From Barnesiella viscericola DSM 18177 (GTDB taxonomy: Bacteria > Bacteroidota > Bacteroidia > Bacteroidales > Barnesiellaceae): a DNA stretch of 64,000 bases. Shown one piece after another: positions 54,802 through 64,000 of this stretch (position 1 is its first letter; every line of letters starts with the position of its first letter). Location: positions 124,001 through 188,000 of the forward strand of contig NZ_CP007034.1 in assembly GCF_000512915.1 (NCBI RefSeq), in the 5' to 3' direction. Made by a program: the position numbers and the translations under genes. The notes under the pieces are model-generated. The model was given only the letters and a program-made list of their open reading frames with translations, did not search any database and was not told the DNA's origin.

Positions 54802-55551
54802 ATGAAAAAGATAGTTATATATTTGCTCTGTATCGTTGCCGGTATGACGGCAACATATGGTCAGGAGTCCCTGACAAAGGCCAACGAGGCCTATGCCCAG
54901 GAAGATTATATCAAGGCCATCGAACTCTATGAGCAAACGGCCCGCGAGCATGGCGTGTCGTCCGACCTCTATTACAATCTGGGCAATGCCTACTACAAGC
55001 ACAACGAGTTTGCCAAGGCCATCTTGAACTACGAGCGGGCTCTGCTGCTGAATCCCGGCAACGAAGATGCCCGTTTCAACCTCGACATGGCCAACACCCA
55101 CATTGTCGATAAAATCGATCCCGTAGGGCGCTTTTTCCTCTCGGTGTGGATCGACACGATGCGCAGCTACCTCTCGTCCAATACGTGGGCGGTTATCGGC
55201 ATCATCGCCTTTTTCCTGTTCATCGGGGGCTGTTATCTCTACCTCTTCACCCGGTCGGTACCGTTGAAGAAAATCGGTTTCTTCGGTGGAATCGTAGTGC
55301 TGCTGATTGCCATCATGGCCAACTGCTTTGCCTGGGGGCTGAACGAGAAGAAAGAGATTCGCAACGAAGCCATCGTCTTCGATGCCACGGTATCGGTGAA
55401 GAGTTCGCCGGCCGAGAGCGGTACCGACCTCTTCGTCCTGCACGAAGGGACCAAGGTCGTTGTGCTGAGCAAGGTAGGCGAGTGGTCCGAGGTGAAGATA
55501 AGCGACGGCAATCGCGGTTGGCTTCCGTCGGCAGCCATAGAAATCATCTAA
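54802..55551 (+). CDS. batE: BatE, TPR and SH3-like membrane protein
   Basis: Protein of 249 residues from the ATG at 54802; an ATG two codons earlier is also possible. It has a signal peptide (about 1-20), TPR repeats (about 23-95; ANEAYAQEDYIKAIELYEQT, LYYNLGNAYYKHNEFAKAIL), two transmembrane helices (about 127-147 and 155-180) and a C-terminal bacterial SH3-like domain (about 190-249, VSVKSSPAESGTDLFVLHEG). It ends the core bat operon directly before the PAP2 gene. Confidence 0.94.
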   Translation: MKKIVIYLLCIVAGMTATYGQESLTKANEAYAQEDYIKAIELYEQTAREHGVSSDLYYNLGNAYYKHNEFAKAILNYERALLLNPGNEDARFNLDMANTHIVDKIDPVGRFFLSVWIDTMRSYLSSNTWAVIGIIAFFLFIGGCYLYLFTRSVPLKKIGFFGGIVVLLIAIMANCFAWGLNEKKEIRNEAIVFDATVSVKSSPAESGTDLFVLHEGTKVVVLSKVGEWSEVKISDGNRGWLPSAAIEII

Positions 55552-55563
55552 TTGCAACTACCC

Positions 55564-56250
55564 GTGTTGGAACAGTTAATCGAGTGGGATAAAGCCGTTT
55601 TTCTCTTTTTGAATAACACCCACACCCCGTTCTGGGACCATTTCATGTGGATATACACGGGGCGACTCACGTGGGTCCCCCTGATCCTCTCCCTTTTGTT
55701 TGTCCTCTTTCGGAAGAATTGGAAAGAGGCATTGCTCGTTGTCGTGGCTTTGGCCCTCACGATAACCCTCTGCGACCAGTTTGCTTCGTCGCTGTGCAAG
55801 CCCTATTTCGCCCGTTTCCGTCCGGCTCAGGACCCCGAGTTTTCCCCCTTTGTACAAATCGTGAACGGGTACAGGGGAGGGCGTTACGGCTTTATTTCGA
55901 GCCATGCAGCCAACAGTTTCGGTGCGGTGGTCTTGCTGGCCCTGATATTCCGCAACCGTCTCTTCACTATTACTGCCGTCGTGTGGGCCATTGTCAACTG
56001 CTACTCCCGCATATATCTGGGCGTACACTATCCCGGCGACATTCTGGCCGGGACGGTGGCCGGCATCGTTATCGCTGTCATCGTTTATGCAATAGGGGTG
56101 AAAATACGTCATCGCTTGTGGGTAAAACATATTCTGAGGCAACGGCAGTCGCCTTACTATAAAGACCCCGACATTGTGCTGTCAACTATCGTCATCTGTT
56201 TGAGTGTGGTATCTATTTCGGCCTATGCACTCGTGCAAGTCTATTTTTGA
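55564..56250 (+). CDS. PAP2-superfamily membrane phosphatase
   Basis: Lipid or isoprenoid phosphatase of about 228 residues with about five transmembrane helices. Motif 1 is KPYFARFRP, motif 2 SSHAANSFG (the usual PSGH is changed to SSHA) and motif 3 SRIYLGVHYPGDILAG with catalytic His. No ATG is available; in-frame starts are TTG at 55552, GTG at 55564 and TTG at 55567. I use GTG because LEQLIEWDKAVFLFLN then begins as in relatives. It starts within a few bases of batE. Substrate (phosphatidylglycerol phosphate or undecaprenyl diphosphate) not determinable. Confidence 0.88.
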   Translation: MLEQLIEWDKAVFLFLNNTHTPFWDHFMWIYTGRLTWVPLILSLLFVLFRKNWKEALLVVVALALTITLCDQFASSLCKPYFARFRPAQDPEFSPFVQIVNGYRGGRYGFISSHAANSFGAVVLLALIFRNRLFTITAVVWAIVNCYSRIYLGVHYPGDILAGTVAGIVIAVIVYAIGVKIRHRLWVKHILRQRQSPYYKDPDIVLSTIVICLSVVSISAYALVQVYF

Positions 56251-56366
56251 ACACCCGTAAAATTTTGGCTGCAAAATTTGGAAATGTAGAAAATAGAACT
56301 TAAATTTAGTGCGTATTCAAAAGAGTACAATTAACCGAATTTTTAACCATAAAAACAATTACCCTT

Positions 56367-56627
56367 ATGACTAAGACAATCACATTTAACGAGCTCCGTC
56401 GCATCAAGGACAGTTTGCCCGACGGTTCTATGCATAGAATCGCCGATGAGTTGAATGTTACCACCCAAACCGTGCGTAATTATTTTGGAGGAACCAATTA
56501 TTCATTTGGGAAAAATTGTGGGCTCCATATCGAACCGGGACCCGATGGCGGAATCGTTGTGCTCGACAATACACAGATATACGATATGGCACTTCGTATT
56601 TTGGAAGAAGAAAACAATAAGAAATAA
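56367..56627 (+). CDS. Small HTH DNA-binding protein
   Basis: Protein of 86 residues. The N-terminal half carries a helix-turn-helix: MHRIADELNVTTQTVRNYFG (about 22-41). The C-terminal half, GLHIEPGPDGGIVVLDNTQI and RILEEENNK, is a short strand-helix unit. It is a small Bacteroidales-type DNA-binding protein of unknown targets. It lies 28 bp upstream of the universal stress gene, so the two may be co-transcribed. Confidence 0.82.
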   Translation: MTKTITFNELRRIKDSLPDGSMHRIADELNVTTQTVRNYFGGTNYSFGKNCGLHIEPGPDGGIVVLDNTQIYDMALRILEEENNKK

Positions 56628-56654
56628 ACCGATAAAACAGAAACAGGATTGACC

Positions 56655-57764
56655 ATGAAACGGGACCGCTTGATTACACTGGCTATACACACCTATCCGA
56701 AAGCTCTTATCTTGAAAGGCATTTTGGAGAGCCAGGGTATCGCCGTGACCATTCAAAATGTCAATCTGTTGAAACCAGTCATTTCACCGGGGGTGCGAGT
56801 GCGAATCCATGAACAGGATTTGCCTCACGCCCTCGAAATTTTAGAGACCGATCCCGTGTTCGGGAATTCGGAAATTGCGGGAAAACCGAAAAAGAACCGG
56901 ATTCTTATCCCCATCGACTTTTCCGACTACTCCATGCAGGCTTGTCGGCTGGGGTTCGATTTTGCCGCTACCCACGAAGCCGAGGTCGTATTGCTTCATA
57001 CCTTCTTGTCTCCTTTCTCCATGGGGTCTCTCTCGTTGGCCGAGACGATAAGCCATGAATTGAAAGAAAGCGAAGAACACAAACTATTATTCGCAAAGGC
57101 CAATCGCGAGATGACATCCTTTTGTGAAAAGTTACACCAGTTGATGGTCGAGGGCACACTCCCGTCGGTCCCCTTTATATACCGAGTTTGCGAGGGAGTC
57201 CCCGAAGACACGATTATACTGATGGCAAAAGAATTGAACCCGTCGCTCATTGTTATGGGGTCAAGGGGAAAGACCCGGAAGGAGATAGACTTGATAGGAA
57301 GCGTAACGGCCGAGGTAGTCGACAATGGAAATTTCCCGGTATTTGCCGTCCCCGAAGGGTTTACTCACACGCACATAAGCGACATCAAGAATGTCGCCTT
57401 TTTCACCAATTTTGACCAGCAGGACTTGATTTCGCTCGATACCTTCATGCGCCTGTTCCAGAGCTACACCTTTGGCATACGGTTCTTCCATTTGACCGAG
57501 AAAAGCGATGCCTGGACCGAAATAAAGTTGGCCGGTATTCGCGACTACTGCCAGTCGCACTATCCCGGTAGGGAAATCGACTACAAGATAATCGGCGAGG
57601 ACAATTTCCTCGACAACGTTGAGCGACTTTTCCAAGAGGCCTCCATCGATGTCATGGTCGTCCCCAACCGCAAGCGTAACATCTTTGCCCGTCTTTTCAA
57701 TCCCAGCATCGCTCACAAAATGCTGTTCCACACCGATACACCTCTCATTACCATTCCCTCTTGA
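56655..57764 (+). CDS. Universal stress protein with N-terminal DUF2007-like domain
   Basis: Protein of 369 residues from the ATG at 56655. An N-terminal ferredoxin-fold domain of the DUF2007 signal-transducing type (about 1-65, ITLAIHTYPKALILKGILES) is followed by two USP domains. The first (about 78-225) has NRILIPIDFSDYSMQACRLG and the ATP-loop-like IVMGSRGKTRKEIDLIGSV. The second (about 238-369) is more divergent and lacks the G-2x-G-9x-G loop, ending MLFHTDTPLITIPS. It lies between the small HTH gene and groES. Confidence 0.9.
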   Translation: MKRDRLITLAIHTYPKALILKGILESQGIAVTIQNVNLLKPVISPGVRVRIHEQDLPHALEILETDPVFGNSEIAGKPKKNRILIPIDFSDYSMQACRLGFDFAATHEAEVVLLHTFLSPFSMGSLSLAETISHELKESEEHKLLFAKANREMTSFCEKLHQLMVEGTLPSVPFIYRVCEGVPEDTIILMAKELNPSLIVMGSRGKTRKEIDLIGSVTAEVVDNGNFPVFAVPEGFTHTHISDIKNVAFFTNFDQQDLISLDTFMRLFQSYTFGIRFFHLTEKSDAWTEIKLAGIRDYCQSHYPGREIDYKIIGEDNFLDNVERLFQEASIDVMVVPNRKRNIFARLFNPSIAHKMLFHTDTPLITIPS

Positions 57765-57902
57765 ATGGAGTTCTGCCTTTACCCTCCCGGTAACAGGCAG
57801 GAATCTTTGTCAGTCTACACGCTGTCTCTCTTTGTCCGGAAGTGACGTTTTGTCAGATTTCGGGCCAATAAATCTTTTGGCATGAAATTGGTTATAATTA
57901 GG

Positions 57903-57928
57903 GTGTCTATCTCTAAATGGGTAGACAC
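57903..57928 (+). promoter_or_regulatory. Inverted repeat upstream of groES
   Basis: GTGTCTA (57903-57909) and TAGACAC (57922-57928) form a 7-bp dyad with a 12-bp spacer, 39 bp upstream of groES. It does not match the CIRCE consensus (TTAGCACTC-N9-GAGTGCTAA), so HrcA control is not indicated. A candidate operator of unknown regulator. Confidence 0.45.
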
Positions 57929-57966
57929 ACAACGATAAAATTAAAGTATAACTAAAATAAAGAACA

Positions 57967-58236
57967 ATGACTATTAAACCGTTAGCAGACAGAGTATTGG
58001 TGCTCCCAGCTCCTGCAGAAGAGAAAACAATCGGCGGTATTATTATCCCTGATTCGGCCAAAGAAAAACCCCTCAAAGGTCAAGTAATTGCCATCGGCAA
58101 TGGTACCAAAGACGAGGAAATGGTAGTGAAACCCGGCGATACCGTTTTGTACGGTAAATATGCGGGCACCGAAATCGAATTGGACGGTGAAAAATATCTG
58201 ATCATGAGACAATCCGATATTTTGGCAATCCTTTAA
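57967..58236 (+). CDS. groES: Co-chaperonin GroES
   Basis: Ten-kDa lid of the GroEL chamber, 89 residues. It begins [20 protein letters not shown]. The mobile loop is ETIGGI-like ([18 protein letters not shown]), then [26 protein letters not shown] and the C-terminal [10 protein letters not shown]. It is followed after 36 bp by groEL. Confidence 0.98.
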   Translation: MTIKPLADRVLVLPAPAEEKTIGGIIIPDSAKEKPLKGQVIAIGNGTKDEEMVVKPGDTVLYGKYAGTEIELDGEKYLIMRQSDILAIL

Positions 58237-59910
<1,674 letters not shown>

Positions 59911-59938
59911 TTCCCTTCTCCTGAATAAGAGTCAAAAA

Positions 59939-59977
59939 AGGGGAGCGTCCCGGGAAATCCGGGCGCTCCCTTTTTTT
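59939..59977 (+). terminator. Terminator of groES-groEL
   Basis: GC-rich stem (gggagcgtcccgg and ccgggcgctccc with a single bulged T) at 59941-59970, followed by seven Ts. Confidence 0.92.
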
Positions 59978-60041
59978 GTTGATAGAAAAAGTGGTGGATT
60001 GCATCGTCGGCCTGCATATTCACGTAAAACTCTTGTTCCCA

Positions 60042-60073
60042 TTTGTCTCCCAATTCTTCTTTCACTATATTTG
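60042..60073 (+). promoter_or_regulatory. Promoter of the membrane winged-helix regulator
   Basis: TTTG (60042-60045), a 20-nt spacer and TATATTTG (60066-60073), a good match to the Bacteroidetes consensus. The start codon is 35 nt downstream of the -7 box. Confidence 0.8.
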
Positions 60074-60107
60074 TAGATACTAATACCTCATGATATAAAA
60101 GAACACT

Positions 60108-60875
60108 ATGAAACCAATAGCTGCAATTATAGTCTTTTTCTCTTTAATGCTTCCGTCATTATTTTTAAGTTATGGCAACTATACGACTACCAAAGAATAT
60201 ATTATCAACGATGTAAATCAGGCATTAGCCCAAACGATTCTGTATAAAACATATGACCACATAACAGTGGATACCTTGAAGGTATTTCGATCAAAACTGC
60301 AAATAGACCAATTGAAGGAGACCTCTTATTTGTCTATTTGCACGGAGGAGCCTAGTAAAATTCCTTTTTGTAGCGATACAATGAGTTATAAAATAGGGGA
60401 CGAAAGATTGCATATCAGAGCATATCCAAACTGCTCAAAGGCCGCAATATTTGGAATGTCTGAACAAAAACTACCCTCCATATTGTTTATTATAAGTATA
60501 TTATGGGGGCTTTCGTCCATTATGTTTTTCCGTATGAAGCCGTCTGAAAAAGTCAATAATATCATAGAATCGGAAACGATAAGTGTTGGAGCATTGCATT
60601 TCTCAAAGTCTTCCAATCTCTTTTTTGATGAGGCGAGGAAAGAGATTTACTTTACTCCCATGCAGTATCAACTCATGAAAATGTTCATAATAGCGAAGAA
60701 TCATCGATTGTCGGTGGAAGAGATATGTCATAGCCTTTGGCCCGGGAAAGAAGATGCTCGCGATACTCTATATACATTGGTCCGCCGAATAAAGCCGGTT
60801 TTGGAAAGAGCCTGTAATGTAAAGATTGAGGCAGAAAAGGGGCATTTCTATGTACTGAAAACAAAGGAACGCTGA
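60108..60875 (+). CDS. Membrane-spanning one-component regulator with C-terminal winged helix
   Basis: Protein of 255 residues: transmembrane helix 1 (about 3-21), a periplasmic domain (about 22-120) with Cys78, Cys88 and Cys109, transmembrane helix 2 (about 122-142) and a cytoplasmic OmpR/PhoB-type winged helix (about 158-252). The winged helix shows a trans-activation-like helix pair YFTPMQYQLMKMFIIAKNHR, then LSVEEICHSLWPGKEDARDT with the recognition helix LYTLVRRIKPVL. There is no receiver or kinase domain, so the protein may sense directly in the periplasm, like ToxR/CadC but with reversed domain order. The neighbouring beta-barrel gene, 101 bp away, is the likely target. Confidence 0.85.
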   Translation: MKPIAAIIVFFSLMLPSLFLSYGNYTTTKEYIINDVNQALAQTILYKTYDHITVDTLKVFRSKLQIDQLKETSYLSICTEEPSKIPFCSDTMSYKIGDERLHIRAYPNCSKAAIFGMSEQKLPSILFIISILWGLSSIMFFRMKPSEKVNNIIESETISVGALHFSKSSNLFFDEARKEIYFTPMQYQLMKMFIIAKNHRLSVEEICHSLWPGKEDARDTLYTLVRRIKPVLERACNVKIEAEKGHFYVLKTKER

Positions 60876-60895
60876 TTATCAGTGTATTGTTGGCT

Positions 60896-60915
60896 AAATG
60901 TCAGCCAAATGTCAG
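60896..60915 (+). promoter_or_regulatory. Tandem direct repeat, candidate operator for the winged-helix regulator
   Basis: AAATGTCAG occurs twice, at 60896-60904 and 60907-60915, an 11-bp period. That is one helical turn and the usual layout of OmpR/PhoB-type binding sites. It lies 33 bp upstream of the TATATTTG box of the beta-barrel gene. Confidence 0.55.
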
Positions 60916-60948
60916 TCCCTCTATAACAGTTTTTTGCCACCTCGCTCA

Positions 60949-60956
60949 TATATTTG
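60949..60956 (+). promoter_or_regulatory. -7 box TATATTTG upstream of the beta-barrel gene
   Basis: Matches TAnnTTTG, 21-28 bp before the ATG at 60977. The -33 element is poor (TTTG only 12 nt upstream), which fits a promoter needing an activator. Confidence 0.6.
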
Positions 60957-60976
60957 TCAACAAAAAACGGCAAATT

Positions 60977-63289
60977 ATGAAGAGGGAGAGAACAATCGTT
61001 GCAACTCTTTTATGGATACTGTTTTCGGTATCGGCTTGGGCACAAGGTTTGGTAAAGGGGGTAGTCGCAGACTCGGGGAATAGACCTGTTGCAGGAGCCT
61101 CGGTGAGATTGTATCAGGGCCATGATACATCAAGCAGTAAAGGGGGCACGACCAACCGGAACGGGCTATTTGAGTTGGAGAAAGTAGCCGATGGTAAATA
61201 TATATTGAGCATCTCTTTTTTAGGCTATGAAGATTACTCCACGGAAATCACGGTAGCCGGGAATACCGATGTCGGACTTATTATTCTGAAAGAACAGCCT
61301 CTTGATTTGGACGAGGTGGTCGTGTCGGCCAGCTTGGTAAAACGGTTTGCCGATAAGAAGGAATATAAATTGACTCCTGCCGAAAAGGGTCAATACAGCA
61401 GTGCCTTGTCGGCGTTGGAGTTCCTGCCCAAGATTCAAGTTCTTGATCAAAGTGTTTCGTCGGTGGACGGCAAGGCCGTGAAGATTCTGATCAATGGCAT
61501 ACCATCAACGCCGATAGACTTGTCTGTCATATCGCCTGAGAATATTGCCAAAATCGACTATTATACCCAGCCGCCTGTCCAATACTCCAATATGGGACTG
61601 GAGGCCGTAATCGATGTGGTGACCCGGGAAAAACAGAATGGTGAGTCGGTCGGGGTCAATACCCAGAATGCCGTGACCACAGGATTTGGCAACAATGTCG
61701 TCAACTTCAAATACAACTGGGGACATTCGCAGATTGGTGTGACATACAATATCAATTACAGGAACTACAACAAAAGGGTGCTGGACGAAGAAATGGCCTA
61801 TTCCGTCGGCGGAACAGATTTTGAAAAGAGAAAGAGCGGGCGCAACAGCCCCTATGCCTATGAGCAGCAGGTGGCCGAAATCAGCTTCAACAACACAAAA
61901 GCCGACAACTATCTGTTCAGTACGAAACTCTCCTTCAACTCCTTGAATCGCAGACGCTCCTCGGTGCAGGATATTCTGTCAAGTGTGGACGGTAAGGAAT
62001 CCCGTAAAACAGGGGAGAGTTGGGACAAAGACAAATACATCAGTCCGGTTATGGATATGTATTTCAGTAAATCGTTCGGCTCCAAACATGAGCTTATTGT
62101 GAATCTCGTCGGTACATACTACAAGTCGGATTATGATTATGAGTATCAGGAATTGCTGGAAGCAGAACCCGATTTTGAAACGGCTACGGTAATACATACC
62201 GACAAGTATTCGGTTATTGGAGAAGCGTTGTATACCTATAAAATGGAAACGGTGAATCTGCATGCTGGGTCACGATACATGTACAACAACAGCATTCAGA
62301 ATAACCTGCCGTCGAACAATAAGATAACGGCCCATGAAATCTACTCCTATCTGGGAATAACCGGCATGTGGGGCGACAGATTCAATTACAGCCTCAGCGC
62401 CGGCGTGAACAACCATATATTTACCACTATCGAGAACAAGACCTACAACTTCACCTATTTCCGCCCTCAGGTGAAATTGGGATATTTCATAGACCCAAGC
62501 TCCGACCTGATGTTCAATTATGAAATAAATACCGAAAACCCGTCGGTCTCTTCGTTGACTTATAATCCATATTATAAAGATCCCAATTACATCTTTGTCG
62601 GGAATCCCCATTTGAGCCCAAGCAACAACCATGATTTTTCATTCTCCTATTTCAAAGGGTTCAAGAAATTTATTATCAATGCAGAAGTGGGGTATTCCTA
62701 TACGAAAGATGCCATCGCCCCGATTTTTCAATCGGACCATACAAACATCATCGAAACCTTTGGGAATCTGGATTATGCACAGAACATGAAAGCCAGCCTC
62801 TTTTTACAGTGGTATCCATTTTCAAACAATATGCTCAGGTTGAGATTGTACTCCGAAGTGTTCCATCAGATAAATAAATGGGGCACCTCGAAATGGAACC
62901 ATACCGGCTATTCCATCATACCCTCGGTATATCTTGCCTGTCATCAATGGGGATTGCAGGTATTCTATCAGACTCAAAAGAAATCCCTTATCGGACAGAC
63001 AACGAAAAACATACCCAGCATGGCATCGGTAGAGTTGTCTTATAAACCGATTAAAAACTTGACCCTCACCGGAGGTATAAGATACCCGTTCTATGACTCC
63101 TGGAAACAGGTTACATCTGTATCTGGGACATCGCTCCTACGACGTACGGAGACCGAAAGAATCATCAACAATGCCAATATGGTATATGTCAATCTCGTTT
63201 ATAATTTCTCATTTGGCCAATCTAAATCGGGTGTAAAATTGAAAATACAGAACCGGGATAAGGATTCCGGAATCTTGAACCGAAATTGA
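60977..63289 (+). CDS. Outer-membrane beta-barrel protein (TonB-receptor-like, OMP_b-brl_3 type)
   Basis: Protein of 770 residues from the ATG at 60977 (MKRERTIVATLLWILFSVSA), with a signal peptide of about 22. An N-terminal carboxypeptidase-regulatory-like domain (about 25-105, LVKGVVADSGNRPVAGASVR) is followed by a plug-like region (about 110-240, LDLDEVVVSASLVKRF, LINGIPSTPIDLSVI) and a long beta barrel. The C-terminus (FNLVYNFSFGQSK-like, then NRDKDSGILNRN) lacks a classical terminal Phe. No SusD partner is adjacent. It probably imports or transports a ligand sensed by the neighbouring regulator; that is inference. Codon use is more AT-rich than the bat and gro genes. Confidence 0.85.
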   Translation: MKRERTIVATLLWILFSVSAWAQGLVKGVVADSGNRPVAGASVRLYQGHDTSSSKGGTTNRNGLFELEKVADGKYILSISFLGYEDYSTEITVAGNTDVGLIILKEQPLDLDEVVVSASLVKRFADKKEYKLTPAEKGQYSSALSALEFLPKIQVLDQSVSSVDGKAVKILINGIPSTPIDLSVISPENIAKIDYYTQPPVQYSNMGLEAVIDVVTREKQNGESVGVNTQNAVTTGFGNNVVNFKYNWGHSQIGVTYNINYRNYNKRVLDEEMAYSVGGTDFEKRKSGRNSPYAYEQQVAEISFNNTKADNYLFSTKLSFNSLNRRRSSVQDILSSVDGKESRKTGESWDKDKYISPVMDMYFSKSFGSKHELIVNLVGTYYKSDYDYEYQELLEAEPDFETATVIHTDKYSVIGEALYTYKMETVNLHAGSRYMYNNSIQNNLPSNNKITAHEIYSYLGITGMWGDRFNYSLSAGVNNHIFTTIENKTYNFTYFRPQVKLGYFIDPSSDLMFNYEINTENPSVSSLTYNPYYKDPNYIFVGNPHLSPSNNHDFSFSYFKGFKKFIINAEVGYSYTKDAIAPIFQSDHTNIIETFGNLDYAQNMKASLFLQWYPFSNNMLRLRLYSEVFHQINKWGTSKWNHTGYSIIPSVYLACHQWGLQVFYQTQKKSLIGQTTKNIPSMASVELSYKPIKNLTLTGGIRYPFYDSWKQVTSVSGTSLLRRTETERIINNANMVYVNLVYNFSFGQSKSGVKLKIQNRDKDSGILNRN

Positions 63290-63408
63290 TACGATTGAAG
63301 CCGATGAAGGTGAGGAGACCTGAGGGCATTGGAGACAACAGATTCTCCCTCGCTTCATTTATGGATAAGATATAATTTCCTATCTTTACGACCAAAGAAT
63401 AGGGTACA

Positions 63409-64000
63409 ATGAAAAAATGTCTTTTTGCTATTGCATTAGTCGGCTTATTTGCAATACAGGTACCAGCAAAAGCTCAGACTACCACAAATGAGCGGATATA
63501 TATCCTTTCTTCTGTATGGAAGGATGTGTGCAAGAATTTTGCCTTCCCTGAACGGTTTAAGGAGGTTGACCCCGATAGTCTGTACAAAGAGTATATCCCC
63601 AAAGTTCTACATGCAGAAAGCGAACAGCATTTTTCTAATCTCATGGCCGAATTCCTTTCGAGTTTTCAAGACGGACATACTAAATTTAATGATAACAACA
63701 TCAAAAGGTACAAAGTGCCTGTTGTCTTTTCTTGGGTCAAAGATCAATTATTTGTGACCAATATCCCCACAGCCCTAAAACAAGAGATACCCCTTGGCAG
63801 TCAGATTGTTGAAGTTGAAGGCGAACCATTGATGGATTACCTGCAAAAACAGGTTTATCCGATTGTCCCGGCTTCCAATGAAAATTGGAGAAAAAGGAAA
63901 GCGTTAGACTTCTTTTTGACAGGAGATAAGGACACTCGTTATAATTGTAGTATTAAGACCCCCAACGGAGAGATGAAAGAGGTTTCTTTAACAACGGGTA
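63409..64000 (+). CDS. S41-family (C-terminal processing-like) peptidase, N-terminal part
   Basis: Starts ATG at 63409 with a signal peptide (MKKCLFAIALVGLFAIQVPA) and runs off the right edge after 197 codons. The visible part shows the N-terminal helical domain of S41 enzymes (LSSVWKDVCKNFAFPERF) and the conserved LSSFQDGHT segment. A PDZ-like stretch (IPLGSQIVEVEGEPLMDYLQ) follows. The catalytic Ser/Lys region lies beyond the window. It is 119 bp downstream of the beta-barrel gene; a TATCTTTA box at 63381-63388 may give it its own promoter. Confidence 0.75.
   Translation, partial: MKKCLFAIALVGLFAIQVPAKAQTTTNERIYILSSVWKDVCKNFAFPERFKEVDPDSLYKEYIPKVLHAESEQHFSNLMAEFLSSFQDGHTKFNDNNIKRYKVPVVFSWVKDQLFVTNIPTALKQEIPLGSQIVEVEGEPLMDYLQKQVYPIVPASNENWRKRKALDFFLTGDKDTRYNCSIKTPNGEMKEVSLTTG

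Noticed and set aside
53398-55557. A 719-codon minus-strand frame across batD and batE
   Set aside because: Antisense shadow crossing two real genes; no family features and no promoter.

Overview
The window is a chromosomal segment of a Gram-negative anaerobe of the order Bacteroidales. The evidence is the short primary sigma factor without region 1.1, promoters of the TTTG-N19-TAnnTTTG type, the complete Bat (aerotolerance) operon, a TonB-receptor-like outer-membrane barrel, an M49 dipeptidyl peptidase, a class A RNase P RNA with a Bacteroidetes-type promoter, and weak or absent Shine-Dalgarno sites. The fairly high GC of the coding regions would suit a Barnesiella-like genome, but that is inference only. 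Most of the window is core genome. Accessory-looking DNA is limited to an AT-rich pocket (about 34.3-36.5 kb) and the right end (60.1-64.0 kb).

Layout, left to right. 1-6.4 kb (minus): M23-like protein, dxr, rseP, rlmI-type methyltransferase and the start of a lipoprotein dipeptidyl peptidase III. 6.7-7.9 kb (plus): an OmpA-type outer-membrane protein. 8.0-14.4 kb (minus): leuA-leuC-leuD-second synthase-leuB, preceded by a leader peptide and attenuator. 14.4-17.8 kb (minus): an outer-membrane protein, rpoD and an HtrA protease. 18.1-20.3 kb (plus): rnpB, yihY, ridA. 20.3-23.8 kb (minus): folC, a split chrA pair with a structured leader, thioredoxin and a DUF4878-like protein. 24.1-25.7 kb (plus): queC-queD-queE. 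26.0-28.3 kb (plus): galM-galK. 28.5-34.3 kb (minus): an RND efflux pump (adaptor, transporter, outer-membrane channel).

34.3-36.6 kb is AT-rich. It holds a candidate small RNA, a tiny HTH protein, a secreted protein resembling the C-terminal half of an IdeS-type cysteine protease, and tRNA-Pro. 36.8-40.4 kb (plus): aspS, a Nif3-family gene and a zinc-ribbon coiled-coil gene. 40.5-45.0 kb (minus): a choloylglycine hydrolase-family enzyme, a coiled-coil outer-membrane protein and ppk1. 45.3-46.9 kb (plus): two overlapping HU genes, the second a membrane-anchored HU-LysM fusion. 47.1-56.3 kb (plus): moxR, DUF58, a BatD-like gene, batA-E and a PAP2 phosphatase. 56.4-59.9 kb (plus): a small DNA-binding protein, a universal stress protein, groES and groEL. 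60.1-64.0 kb (plus): a membrane-embedded winged-helix regulator, an outer-membrane beta-barrel gene with two direct repeats upstream, and a truncated S41 peptidase.

The most notable items are: (i) a complete transcription-attenuation device for the leu operon, with an Ile/Leu-rich leader peptide, a terminator, and an antiterminator overlapping the leader stop codon; (ii) the membrane-spanning one-component regulator with a plausible 11-bp-period operator at its neighbouring gene; (iii) the HU-transmembrane-LysM fusion; (iv) a hairpin-rich candidate sRNA with an orphan terminator. Everything here was read by eye, with no database search.
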